Shown here: piece after piece, positions 1 to 8,847 of the stretch | Numbering within the stretch: the first letter of the stretch is position 1 | Layout of the letters: each line of letters begins with the position of its first letter | DNA from: CAVSUZ01 sp963791885 | GTDB lineage: Bacteria; Pseudomonadota; Alphaproteobacteria; Acetobacterales; Acetobacteraceae | Direction: 5' to 3' | DNA length: 64,000 bases | NCBI GenBank assembly: GCA_963791885.1 | Contig: CAWBUL010000005.1 | Location: 1,054,001 to 1,118,000, forward strand | The notes under the pieces: model-generated | Database searches by the model: none | Seen by the model: only the letters and a program-made list of their open reading frames with translations | What the model was told of the DNA's origin: nothing | Made by a program: the position numbers and the translations under genes

Positions 1-302
1 GCGAGCAGAAGGCGATGCTGGTGGGGCTGATCCTGGCGCATGCTGGGCTGGTGGCGCAGGCGCGCGGTTTCGCGCCGCTGCTGCTGCTGGACGAGCCGGC
101 CGTTCATTTGGACCCGGATCGGCGGGCGGCGTTGTTCGATGCACTGGCCGCGACCGACGCCCAGGTGATGATCACCGGAACGGATGCCGACGCGTTTCTG
201 CCGCTCGCCGACGCGGCAGCCGGGTATCGAACGGGAGATGGCCGGCTGATGGCTGATACCCGGTTTCGCGGTGCGGATCGGGCTGGGATGGCGGCCCTGT
301 AG
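1..302 (+). CDS. recF: DNA replication/repair protein RecF, 3' end only
   Basis: The window opens inside this gene; the reading frame is open from base 3 and stops at 300-302. The fragment (about 99 residues) carries the Walker B and D-loop of an SMC-like ABC ATPase: LLLLDEPAVHLDP, preceded by a signature-like GEQKAM context (E-Q-K-A-M is visible). RecF loads RecA at gapped DNA with RecO and RecR. The assignment rests on this C-terminal motif block and on the gyrB gene 49 bases downstream, since recF-gyrB adjacency is common near the bacterial origin. The N-terminal Walker A half lies outside the window. Confidence 0.85.
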   Translation, partial: EQKAMLVGLILAHAGLVAQARGFAPLLLLDEPAVHLDPDRRAALFDALAATDAQVMITGTDADAFLPLADAAAGYRTGDGRLMADTRFRGADRAGMAAL

Positions 303-351
303 CGGCTATATATCTAGAGTATTCAAGCACACCTTGGAGTCTCTTGCCGGC

Positions 352-2772
352 ATGAGTGAAAACGCCGCGTCGCCCCACGATTCCGACGCGTATGACGCCT
401 CCTCGATCTCCGTTCTGCGCGGGCTCGACGCCGTCCGAAAGCGCCCGGGCATGTACATCGGTGACACCGATGACGGGTCGGGTCTGCACCATATGGCCTT
501 CGAGATCATCGACAACGCGGTGGACGAGGCCCAGGCCGGCTTCGCCGACCGGGTAGAGATGACGCTGAACGGCGACGGCAGCGTCACCGTCCGCGACAAC
601 GGGCGGGGCATCCCGACCGACATCCACCTGGAAGAAGGGGTTTCTGCCGCCGAGGTGGTCCTGACTCGTCTGCATGCCGGCGGGAAGTTCAACCAGAACT
701 CCTACAAGGTCTCCGGCGGGTTGCACGGTGTTGGCGCGGCGGTGGTGAACGCGCTGTCGGAGTGGATGGAGGTGCGTATCTGGCGTGACGGGACGGAGCA
801 TTTCATCCGCTTTCGCAACGGCGATGCCGAGGCCCCGCTGGCGGTGGTGGGGCCGTCCGACGCTCCGAGCGGAACGGAAGTCACCTTCAAGCCGAGTACG
901 GCGACGTTCACGAAGACTGAGTTCGACTTCAGCCTGCTGGAGCGGCGGCTGCGGGAACTGGCGTTCCTGAACTCCGGGCTGAGTATCATCCTGCGCGACG
1001 AGCGCCATGCCCCGGCGCAGGAGAGCCTGATGCGTTACGACGGCGGGCTGGTCGCGTTCGTTGAATGGCTCGATCGCGCGAAGACGCCGGTGTTCACGCC
1101 GCCGGTCAGCGTGCGAGCGGCTGACGACGCGCAGGGGATCCGGGTGGAGTTCGCGTTGTCGTGGAACGACAGCTTCCACGAGACGATGCTGTGTTTCACC
1201 AACAACATTCCGCAGCGCGACGGTGGGACGCACATGGCCGGGTTCCGCGCGGCTCTCACGCGCGTGGTAACGCGCTACGCCGAAGGCATGGGCAAGAAGG
1301 AGCAATTGCAACTTGTCGGCGAGGACATGCGGGAGGGCATGACCGCGGTTTTGTCCGTGAAAGTGCCGGACCCGAAGTTTTCGTCGCAGACGAAGGACAA
1401 GCTGGTCAGCTCCGAGGTTCAGCCTGTGGTGCAGGCGGCGGTTGCCGACGCGCTGGGTCACTGGTTCGAGACGCACCCCAAGGAAGCCAAGGGGGTGGTG
1501 CAGAAGGTGATGGACGCGGCTTCGGCACGCGAAGCGGCGCGCAAGGCGCGCGAACTGACGCGGCGGAAGGGCGTGCTGGATATCTCGACGCTGCCGGGAA
1601 AGCTGGCGGACTGCCAGGAGCGCGATCCGGCGAAGTGCGAGATCTTCATCGTCGAGGGTGACAGCGCCGGTGGCTCGGCCAAGCAGGGGCGCGACCGGAA
1701 GTTTCAGGCGATCCTTCCGCTGAAGGGCAAGATCCTGAATGTGGAGCGTGCGCGGTTCGACCGCATGCTGGGCAGTCAGGAGATCGGCACACTGATCACG
1801 GCGCTGGGCACCGGCATCGGACGCGGGGAGCCAGAGCAGGGCGGATTCGATGTGGGGAAGCTGCGCTACCACCGGATCGTCATCATGACGGACGCGGATG
1901 TCGACGGGTCGCATATCCGCACGCTGCTGCTGACGTTGTTCTTTCGGCAGATGCCTCAGTTGCTGGAGCGCGGGCATCTGTTCATCGCACAGCCGCCACT
2001 GTACCGCGCCAAGCGCGGCAATGACGAGCGTTATCTGAAGAATGATCGGGCGCTGGAGGATTTCCTGCTCGACAAGGCGCTGGCGGACGCTCGGCTTGTG
2101 TATGCGGATGGATCGGTGTTCGAGGGCGAGGATCTGCGAACGGAGGTGAACTGGCTGCGCGAGGCGACTCTGCGCCTGCGGCGGCTTGCACCAGGCGTGC
2201 CGATCGCGTTGCTGGAGCAGGTGACGATTGCGGGTTCGCTGGGGGATGGACGACAGGCAGCAGCGCCGGGGTTGGCACAGCGGCTGGATGCGGTCTCGTC
2301 ACCGACCGAGCGCGGTTGGGTGGTCGCGGTTGATGGTGGCCTGACGCTGGGCCGCGTGGTGCGGGGCGTGACGGAGAAGCACACGTTGGATGCGGCGAGC
2401 CTGCGCAGCGCCGAGGCGCGCTGGCTGGCGGAGCGGGCCGGCGCTCTGGTGGCGAAGTTCGACACGCCGGCGCGGCTGCGGCTGGATAAGGATGAGGTGA
2501 GCGCTGCCGGCCCAGCGAGTGCGTATGACCGGATCTTGGCGCAAGGACGGAAGGGGCTGGCGATCCAGCGCTTCAAAGGATTGGGCGAGATGAACCCGGA
2601 TCAGCTGTGGCAGACGACATTGGACCCGGCGGCGCGGACGCTGCTGCAGGTGAAGATTGGCGACGCGGAGGATGCCGGGCAGGTGTTCAGCACGCTGATG
2701 GGCGATGTGGTGGAGCCACGGCGTGAGTTTATTGTGGGTAACGCGCTGAAGGTGGCGAATTTGGATGTGTAG
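352..2772 (+). CDS. gyrB: DNA gyrase subunit B
   Basis: GyrB is the ATPase subunit of type II topoisomerase; with GyrA it introduces negative supercoils. The product is 806 residues, the usual size. An N-terminal GHKL ATPase is visible (IIDNAVDEA near residue 50, DNGRGIP, GGLHGVGAAVVNAL), then the TOPRIM block EGDSAGGSAKQGRD near residue 433 and the metal-binding MTDADVDGSHIR near 512, ending in the usual FKGLGEMNPDQLW C-terminal segment. The open frame extends upstream to 271, but the start at 352 (MSENAAS) gives the normal length and leads directly into the conserved ISVLRGLDAVRKRPGMYIG. It probably follows recF in one transcription unit. No terminator hairpin is obvious before the IS21 element at 2930. 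Confidence 0.97.
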   Translation: MSENAASPHDSDAYDASSISVLRGLDAVRKRPGMYIGDTDDGSGLHHMAFEIIDNAVDEAQAGFADRVEMTLNGDGSVTVRDNGRGIPTDIHLEEGVSAAEVVLTRLHAGGKFNQNSYKVSGGLHGVGAAVVNALSEWMEVRIWRDGTEHFIRFRNGDAEAPLAVVGPSDAPSGTEVTFKPSTATFTKTEFDFSLLERRLRELAFLNSGLSIILRDERHAPAQESLMRYDGGLVAFVEWLDRAKTPVFTPPVSVRAADDAQGIRVEFALSWNDSFHETMLCFTNNIPQRDGGTHMAGFRAALTRVVTRYAEGMGKKEQLQLVGEDMREGMTAVLSVKVPDPKFSSQTKDKLVSSEVQPVVQAAVADALGHWFETHPKEAKGVVQKVMDAASAREAARKARELTRRKGVLDISTLPGKLADCQERDPAKCEIFIVEGDSAGGSAKQGRDRKFQAILPLKGKILNVERARFDRMLGSQEIGTLITALGTGIGRGEPEQGGFDVGKLRYHRIVIMTDADVDGSHIRTLLLTLFFRQMPQLLERGHLFIAQPPLYRAKRGNDERYLKNDRALEDFLLDKALADARLVYADGSVFEGEDLRTEVNWLREATLRLRRLAPGVPIALLEQVTIAGSLGDGRQAAAPGLAQRLDAVSSPTERGWVVAVDGGLTLGRVVRGVTEKHTLDAASLRSAEARWLAERAGALVAKFDTPARLRLDKDEVSAAGPASAYDRILAQGRKGLAIQRFKGLGEMNPDQLWQTTLDPAARTLLQVKIGDAEDAGQVFSTLMGDVVEPRREFIVGNALKVANLDV

Positions 2773-3001
2773 GGATGCAGTTGTTGGTCCGTCTCTCTGA
2801 ATCTGCGAAAAGCGAACCAGATATTGCGAAACTTTCTCGCGTAGCTGGCTCAGCCGATCGCTGAACGGAGACTGCGCAGCCTCTTGCTTCCTGATAATCG
2901 AAGGTAAATATGGCATCCTTGCTTCTGGCTGTTGATTTTCGCTGAGAACTGACCCGGGTTTTCCACCGAGAACTGACCCGGGTGAATTTATGGTTTGCGG
3001 G

Positions 3002-3793
3002 TCATACCGGGGTCAAGTTCTTGGCCTTTTCCTTTCGGCCCTTGTTGGCGGCCGAGCTGGCTTTGAAGCGGAAGCTGTCATTGCCGGTTTCCACGATGTG
3101 GCAGTGGTGGGTGAGGCGGTCGAGCATGGCGGTCGTCATCTTAGCGTCGCCGAACACGTCAGCCCATTCGCTGAAGCTCAGGTTCGTGGTGATGACCACA
3201 GAGGCCCGTTCGTAAAGCTTGCTCAGCAGGTGGAAAAGCAGCGCGCCGCCGGAGGGGCTGAACGGCAGATAGCCCAATTCATCGAGCATTACGAGGTCGC
3301 ACCGCATCAGCCGATCCGCGATCTGACCCGATCGGCCCTGAGTTTTCTCCTGCTCCAGCGCATTGACCAGGTCGACGGTCCCGAAGAACCGAACCTTTTT
3401 GCGATGGTGTTCAACCGCCTGCACGCCAAGCGCCGTGGCGATGTGGGTCTTGCCGGTGCCCGGACCGCCGACGAGGACCACGTTGTCGGCGTTTTCGATG
3501 AACTCACACCGGTAAAGCTGGCGCACCAGGGCTTCATTGGTTTCGCTGGACGCAAAATCAAAACCGCTCAGATCCTTGTAGACGGGGAAGCGCGCCGCCT
3601 TCAGCTGGTAGGCAACCGATCGAACCTCGCGCTCGGCGGTTTCCGCCTTGAGCAGCTGTGAGAGAATGGGGACGGCCGAATTGAACGCTGGCGCGCCCTG
3701 CTCCATCAGCTCGCCCGCGGCTTGCGCCATGCCAAACATCTTCAGGCCGCGCAGCATCACGACAATCGCCGCCCCGGCCGGATCATGACGCAT
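3002..3793 (-). CDS. istB: IS21 transposition helper ATPase IstB
   Basis: IstB is the AAA+ helper that loads the IS21 transposase on target DNA. The Walker A is GGPGTGKTH and the Walker B is LVMLDELGYLPF; the tail is basic (SSAANKGRKEKAKN). The chosen ATG (MRHDPAGAA) overlaps the istA stop by 11 bases and sits just behind an AGGAGG inside the istA 3' end, so translation is probably coupled. The product is 263 residues, normal for the family. The open frame extends upstream to 3847 but only within istA. Confidence 0.92.
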   Translation of the reverse strand: MRHDPAGAAIVVMLRGLKMFGMAQAAGELMEQGAPAFNSAVPILSQLLKAETAEREVRSVAYQLKAARFPVYKDLSGFDFASSETNEALVRQLYRCEFIENADNVVLVGGPGTGKTHIATALGVQAVEHHRKKVRFFGTVDLVNALEQEKTQGRSGQIADRLMRCDLVMLDELGYLPFSPSGGALLFHLLSKLYERASVVITTNLSFSEWADVFGDAKMTTAMLDRLTHHCHIVETGNDSFRFKASSAANKGRKEKAKNLTPV

Positions 3794-5315
3794 GGCGGGC
3801 CTCCTGTAGCTTCTCGCGCAGGGCATCGTAGCGTTCGACGTCGGCACGTGGCTCCCGGTCCAGGGCCAAGGCCTGCGGAGCCGCGATCATTGCTGTGGCC
3901 GTGGATTTGCCGTCGATCAGCCGGTGCAACATGTTCAGCACGTGCGTCTTTGTCGGCGCTCCATCACTCAGCGCCAGTTCGACGGCACACAACACCGCAT
4001 CTTCACCATGGTGCAGGACGAGGGCAAGAATCTCCACCATCTCCCGGTCGCCTCCGGGCTGCTTGAGAAGGTGCTGTTGCAGCCGCTTGAACGCTTCCGG
4101 CAATTCGGCGAACGGCGCGCCATTACGCAGAGCTCCCGGCTTGCGCTGGATCACCGCGAGATAGTGGTGCCAATCATAGATGGTGCGGCCGGGCAGATGA
4201 TGCGACCGCTCGATGAGCCGCGCGTGTTCGCAGATGACTTGCCCTTCGGCAACGACAACGACGCGGCCTGGATAAACCCTTAAGCTGACGCGATGATTGG
4301 CGAAGGACGCGGGCACGCTGTAGCGGTTGCGATCAAAGTGAACGAGGCAGGTGGGCGAAACGCGTTTGCCGTATTCAACAAAACCATCGAACGGTCTGCC
4401 AACGGCCATCAGGCATCCGACTTCACTTTGCCACGCATCGAATATCGAGCCTTGCTGGCTGCCGTGTGGAATCTCGCGCCATAGCGCTTGGCAGCGTTGT
4501 TCCAGCCAGTCGTTCAAGTCAGCCAGCGTCACAAAACGCGGCATGGTCTGCCACAGCCGATGACGCGCGTCCTGGACATTCTTCTCGATCTGACCCTTCT
4601 CCCAGCCTGAGGCCGGATTGCAAAAGTCAGCATCGAAAAGGTAGTGGCTGGCCATCGCGGCAAAGCGTGCATTGACCTGGCGCTTCTTGCCGACGCCAAC
4701 TTGGTCAACAGCCGTTCTCATATTGTCGTAGATGCCGCGGCGCGGCACGCCGCCAAGCACCCGGAACGCATGATGATGCGCGTCGAACAGCATCTCGTGC
4801 GTCTGCAGCGGATAGGCCCGGACAATGAAGGTGCGGCTGTAGCAAAGCTTGAAGTGCGCAGCTTGCAGCTTGGTCCGTTCGCCGCCGATAACGGCCCACT
4901 CCTCGCTCCAGTCGAACTGGAAAGCTTCGCCCGGCTGGAAAATCAGCGGAACAAAGGCCCCGCGGCCGGTCGTCTGCTGCTCCCGCTGCCGATGCTCCTT
5001 CCAGGTGCGGGCGAACGCCGCAACACGGCCGTATGAACCTTCAAACCCGAGGGCGGCCAGATCCGCATGCAACCGCTTGATCGTCCGCCTCTGCTTGCGC
5101 GGCCTGCCGCTCTCTAGCTTTAGCCAGGCCGACAGTTTCTCGGCGAACGCGTCCAGCTTGCTGGGCCGCTCCGGCACCTTGAAGGCCGGTTCCACCACGT
5201 CGCCCCGCAAGTATTTGCGGATGGTGTTCCGCGATAGCCCAGTCCTGCGGGCGATCTCCCGTATCGAAAGCTGGTCTCGAAGCGCCCAGCGACGGATCAC
5301 GCTCAGTAACTCCAT
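3783..5315 (-). CDS. istA: IS21 transposase IstA
   Basis: This is the DDE transposase of the IS21 element, about 510 residues. The N-terminal helix-turn-helix is clear (LSIREIARRTGLSRNTIRKYLRG, split over the first 40 residues). A retroviral-integrase-like core follows (FQFDWSEEWAVIGG; GIYDNMRTAVD; a glutamate in the GWEKGQIEKNVQ block). I chose the ATG at 5315 (MELLSVIRRWALRD) because IS21 transposases begin this way; the open frame runs a further 20 codons toward the IS end. The stop overlaps istB. Confidence 0.93.
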   Translation of the reverse strand: MELLSVIRRWALRDQLSIREIARRTGLSRNTIRKYLRGDVVEPAFKVPERPSKLDAFAEKLSAWLKLESGRPRKQRRTIKRLHADLAALGFEGSYGRVAAFARTWKEHRQREQQTTGRGAFVPLIFQPGEAFQFDWSEEWAVIGGERTKLQAAHFKLCYSRTFIVRAYPLQTHEMLFDAHHHAFRVLGGVPRRGIYDNMRTAVDQVGVGKKRQVNARFAAMASHYLFDADFCNPASGWEKGQIEKNVQDARHRLWQTMPRFVTLADLNDWLEQRCQALWREIPHGSQQGSIFDAWQSEVGCLMAVGRPFDGFVEYGKRVSPTCLVHFDRNRYSVPASFANHRVSLRVYPGRVVVVAEGQVICEHARLIERSHHLPGRTIYDWHHYLAVIQRKPGALRNGAPFAELPEAFKRLQQHLLKQPGGDREMVEILALVLHHGEDAVLCAVELALSDGAPTKTHVLNMLHRLIDGKSTATAMIAAPQALALDREPRADVERYDALREKLQEARHAS

Positions 5316-5414
5316 GCTTATCACTCCCGTGGACCCCGCTGAAAACAGCCGGGGCGAGGTCAAAACATGGGTCAATTCTCAGTGGAAATTTGCCACCTGG
5401 TGGGTCAGTTCTCG

Positions 5415-6227
5415 ATGAAACTCAACACGCTCGGTTTCGTCTCCCTTTTCATGGACACCTCGTCCGAGCTCATCCATGCGCTATTGCCGCTCTTCCTGGT
5501 GGACAGCCTGGGTGTGGGTGTCGCTGCTGTTGGCCTGATTGAGGGCGTCGCCGAGGCGACAGCGTCGGTGACCAAAATCTTCTCGGGCGTGCTCTCGGAT
5601 CGGATCGGCAAGCGCAAGCTGCTGGCAGCGTTCGGTTACAGTCTGAGCGCTGCCTCCAAACCGGTATTTCCGCTTGCGGCCTCCGTGGGCACCGTCCTTG
5701 CCGCCCGCTTCGTCGATCGCGTCGGCAAGGGGATCCGAGGCGCTCCACGCGATGCCCTGATCGCTGACGTGACCCCACCGGACATTCGGGGAACAGCATA
5801 CGGATTGCGGCAGGCGCTCGACAGTGTGGGCGCCTTCGCCGGGCCGTTGTTCGCCGTCCTGCTCATGGCAGCCTACGCCGACCGGATCCGGACCGTGCTC
5901 TGGTGGGCGGTCGTGCCCGCGGCAGTGGCCGTTGTCCTGATCCTGTTCGCCATACGTGAACCGGAAAACGTCACTCCAAGCAGTCGGCGTGGGTGGCCAA
6001 TTCAGCGAGAGGACCTTGCGGACCTTGGCCACAGTTACTGGGCGGTGGTGGGCACTGGCGTTCTATTCACCATGTCCCGGTTCAGCGAAGCGTTTCTGGT
6101 GCTCAAGGGACAAGCGTCGGGCCTACCACTCACGTTGGTGCCGCTCGTCATGGTTTGCATGAACGTCGTCTATGCAGCAGCTTCCGCCCCGATTGGCGCG
6201 CTGTCTGTCTGTCGTAACATCGGTTAG
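5415..6227 (+). pseudogene. MFS transporter, truncated, with a start supplied by the IS21 end
   Basis: The frame encodes about 270 residues of a major facilitator protein, roughly the first two thirds of a normal 400-residue transporter. Recognisable segments are TLGFVSLFMDTSSELIH, the loop-2 motif LSDRIGKRK and VDRVGKGIRGAPRDALIAD, with alternating hydrophobic helices. The ATG at 5415 lies inside the right terminal repeat of IS21, which ends at 5427, so the native start has been replaced by IS sequence. Homology stops at GALS near 6205, followed by an unrelated VCRNIG tail and a stop. The family suggests efflux of an unknown substrate; the gene is very unlikely to be functional. Confidence 0.75.
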
Positions 6228-6329
6228 AAGAAGGTCCCGCAGCGCAGCCAGCACGAATACTTGCTCCTACTGCGCGGGCTTACAGGTGACCTACTGATGG
6301 CGCCCCAGGGGATTAACAGACCCGATCTC

Positions 6330-6786
6330 ATGTTCTAACAGCTACGGTCGCGCTGCTGGTTGGCGTTTCCGTGCCGCCTCAGACCCGCGGACAGTCGGCG
6401 CCTCTCGCGTCTGAGCGCACGATTGCGCTCAAGGATCTGAGTGGCAGGATCGATCATCTTGCCGTCGATCTCGAGCGTAGGCGCGTGTTCGTTGCCGAGT
6501 TGGTAACAGAACGGTGGATGTGGTCGACTTGAGGACGGGAACTGTGATCCGCCGCCTCGAAGGTCTCAAGCAACCACAAGGTTTGGCCTTCCCGCCGGGC
6601 TCGGACGAGCTCGAAGTCGCGCGTGCTGGCGATAAAACGGTGCGCCTGTTTCGTGGGCCGGAGTTGGCTCCTGCGGGCATGGTCAATCTGGCCGATGATG
6701 CCCCCGAGGCTGAGCTTGCTTCCTTGTCGGCTGCCGATGTCCAGTACAACCGGAACGTCCGCAAGAACCGACCCCAACCATGTTAG
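6330..6786 (+). pseudogene. YVTN-type beta-propeller (YncE-like) protein remnant
   Basis: Two frames encode one broken protein. From 6335 the frame reads a signal-peptide-like LTATVALLVGVSVPPQ, then TIALKDLSGRIDHLAVDLER and RRVFVAEL, a typical propeller blade. It then shifts. The next frame, open to 6786, reads TVDVVDLRTGTVIRRLEG, then LKQPQGLAFPPGSDEL and TVRLFRGPELA. Adding one G to the GAGTTGGTAACAG at 6498-6510 (giving GAG TTG GGT AAC) rejoins them as VAELGNRTVDVVDL. A possible native ATG at 6330 is followed by a stop, suggesting a second lesion near 6334. The C-terminal blades are missing. The family is periplasmic or secreted; its function here is unknown. Confidence 0.65.
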
Positions 6787-6886
6787 ATGCGGGATGGGTG
6801 CTCGCCCATCAGGAAGATGCCGCTTGGACGTGGGAAGAAATGGTTGGAGTTGCTATTTCAGGAGCGGAAAGTCAGGGTCACTAAGA

Positions 6887-7624
6887 TTAACACAGTCCCG
6901 TTTCCTGTACCTCTAGATAGCGATTAAATAGCGTCCATGTGCGACAGATAATTTCTTGTCCCACATGGGCGGGAATAAAAGTAGGTCGGGCATGCCTTGG
7001 TCCCTTCGACTGCTTTGTGATCCACTCCTGATAATCTCTAGTGACGTTTAGTGCTTCATGCATGGCAGCCCATTCTATGCGATCCTTGGGGCCGACTGGC
7101 TTTATCATGCGGCCTATGCTGTCCACGACACGTCCACAATTAACCGGAGCGGTGCCATAGACAGTGATCGCCTGGATTAGATCATTCAAGGTCATGAACA
7201 CGGCCTGATCATTGAATATGATCTCTGCAACCTTCATCGTTTCCGGAAACGGCAAGTATCCCGATACTGTGGATACAGCTGTGGTGATATTCGCCAATGC
7301 ACTTTCCACAAAGTGCAGCTTTCTCCACCTACCATCCGGAGTAATTACGGAATAGAGAGCTACGCTCATCCCCATTGCGGATGCGAACGCCAACAAATTG
7401 ACTGTCGTGCGCGCCATATGGGTAGCGACGATGAAAAACTCTTCGAAGTGTATCCTTTCATCGTATTGGTCGGAGTCAATTTCTACGACAACATGGCTTC
7501 CTGCGACGCGGGTTCGAATCAGAATTTCCAGACCGAGTATGGCCGATCGATAACGAACTGGGGCGTGAGCGCTTGTGCCGATGCTTGGCGGTATAATGCG
7601 GCCGATAAAACTGACTTTCGGCAT
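6887..7624 (-). CDS. hypothetical protein, 245 residues
   Basis: I do not recognise the family. The product is soluble, without a clear signal peptide. A central hydrophobic stretch lies at about residues 70-90 (MARTTVNLLAFASAMGMSVA). The C-terminal part looks helical (IEWAAMHEALNVTRDYQEWI) and is followed by SKGPRHARPTFIPAH, then a conserved-looking end RTWTLFNRYLEVQ. Base composition is lower in G+C than the core genome. It stands alone between the beta-propeller remnant and the convergent-region hydrolase, and the upstream ribosome site is weak. It could be an accessory gene of defence or stress type, but nothing in the sequence proves that. Confidence 0.6.
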   Translation of the reverse strand: MPKVSFIGRIIPPSIGTSAHAPVRYRSAILGLEILIRTRVAGSHVVVEIDSDQYDERIHFEEFFIVATHMARTTVNLLAFASAMGMSVALYSVITPDGRWRKLHFVESALANITTAVSTVSGYLPFPETMKVAEIIFNDQAVFMTLNDLIQAITVYGTAPVNCGRVVDSIGRMIKPVGPKDRIEWAAMHEALNVTRDYQEWITKQSKGPRHARPTFIPAHVGQEIICRTWTLFNRYLEVQETGLC

Positions 7625-7747
7625 GCCATCGCCCTCAAATTAAGCTTGGTGAGCTTAGATTTCCCGCTAGATGAGACTATGTGTCAAACCATGGATGATG
7701 AACCGACGAAGGAAGAGGCTTGTGAGATCCCGTTCGTGCCATGGTGG

Positions 7748-8440
7748 TCAGCGAGCGCTCGAATCGCCGTCCAATTCGGTCAGCCATCTGACCGTTACGT
7801 CGAGCGCCTCGGTCATGACCTCCTCGTCTGTACGACCGGATCGGGCCAGCACATGGAATGAGTGATCCGCCCCTTTAAGGAGGTGCAGCGTGGCCCGAGT
7901 GCCAAGCGTTTGGATTGCTGGCACCAGCAAGCTGGTATCCGCCAGAGCGTCCCGGTCACCCTGGAGGAACAGTATCGGGATCATGGTTTGCGCAAGATGG
8001 AGGGCGCGTTCGTCAGATGGCTTACCCGCCGCATGTAGAGGAAAGCCAAACGCTGCGAGACCGATCACCCCAGGCAAGGGCTGGTCAGCCTGAGCCTGAG
8101 TTGTCATCCGGGATCCAAAAGACTTCCCGCCTGCCACAAGAGGTATCCCGGGTAACAGACGGGTAGCCTTCTCCACGGCTGCCCGAACTGTGGCCTGGGC
8201 GGTTGGCGGACGGTCCGGCCTCTTCGAACCGGACTCCATGTAAGGAAATTGATACCGGAGGGTCGCAACACGCCGTTCGCCAAGCCCCGTCGCCACGGCC
8301 GCCATGAATGGATGGCGCATTCCCGCTCCCGCGCCATGCGCCATCACGAATACCGCGCGTGGATTCCTCGGAGCGGTCAGGACCGCTGACACTATCGACA
8401 GACCGGGTACTTCGATCGTGAACCGGTCGGTCTTCGTCAT
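7748..8440 (-). CDS. alpha/beta hydrolase, KANL3/Tex30-like family
   Basis: This is a small serine hydrolase of about 230 residues. The catalytic elements are visible: oxyanion region VFVMAHGAGAGMRHP, nucleophile elbow GGKSFGSRM (G-K-S-F-G), acid loop FLQGDRDALAD and the histidine in LLKGADHSFH. The size and the GAGAGM/GKSFG motifs match the KANL3/Tex30 hydrolase family, whose substrates are poorly known. The start at 8440 (MTKTDRFTIEVPG) is preferred over the open frame to 8491. Its neighbours are unrelated, so the context does not suggest a role. Confidence 0.85.
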   Translation of the reverse strand: MTKTDRFTIEVPGLSIVSAVLTAPRNPRAVFVMAHGAGAGMRHPFMAAVATGLGERRVATLRYQFPYMESGSKRPDRPPTAQATVRAAVEKATRLLPGIPLVAGGKSFGSRMTTQAQADQPLPGVIGLAAFGFPLHAAGKPSDERALHLAQTMIPILFLQGDRDALADTSLLVPAIQTLGTRATLHLLKGADHSFHVLARSGRTDEEVMTEALDVTVRWLTELDGDSSAR

Positions 8441-8821
8441 GCTGGTGGTGTCGGGCCCAGGAGGCTTCGGACCGTCACTGCGAACCAGCACTCAGGCGAT
8501 CAAACATTACCTCGCGAACCAGGGAACGCACTGCGCAATGGCGCTTCCGCCCCGTTGCACGACGGTATGCCACTAGGATCACCTTGATCGGCACGCCCGC
8601 TCCCGCTGCTTTGTCGGCTAGAAGCCAGTATGCCTCTTCGTACGGCGGAAGGCATCTCACGGCAACCGTGACGTTCCGAGCGATTTACTCAGCCAGTCGC
8701 GGTCATCCGTCCAGAAGAAATTCTACCTTTACCATCCCGAGATGAGCCTCGAAATCCGAGAACGTCTCGGCTAACCTATTAGATTGAAATCGATCCAAGG
8801 GCCCCAGTGACAGCAAGCCCG
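8441..8821. other. stretch without a convincing gene
   Basis: Between the hydrolase and the IS3 element a short minus-strand frame (8475-8660, 61 codons) encodes EEAYWLLADKAAGAGVPIKV. It might be the remains of a larger gene, but I cannot assign it. Nothing else in this stretch has coding character, and no RNA gene or clear hairpin was seen. The 4 bases CCCG at 8818-8821 are one copy of the IS3 target duplication. Confidence 0.4.
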
Positions 8822-8847
8822 TGACCCTGCCCCCAAACTGTCCTCAC

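Larger units (their letters stand above)
2930..5427. mobile_element. IS21-family insertion sequence, complete
   Basis: The element is 2498 bases long and carries istA and istB on the minus strand. The ends are imperfect inverted repeats: TGTTGATTTTCGCTGAGAAC on the left and TGTTGAGTTTCATCGAGAAC read inward from the right. Next to each tip is a second copy of the GAGAACTGACCC motif (left near 2943-2983, right near 5366-5414), matching the multiple terminal repeats typical of IS21. The flanks TTCTGGC and CGCTCGG do not match, so no target duplication is seen. That could mean a flanking deletion or recombination after insertion. Both genes look intact. Confidence 0.85.

Noticed and set aside
172..1977. 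Long minus-strand open frame (601 codons) opposite gyrB
   Set aside because: It is Arg/His/Leu-rich shadow sequence caused by high third-position G+C in gyrB; no domain or ribosome site.
7500..7530. GGTTCGAATC resembling a tRNA T-loop
   Set aside because: No acceptor stem, anticodon arm or CCA-side pairing can be drawn around it, and it lies within a coding frame.
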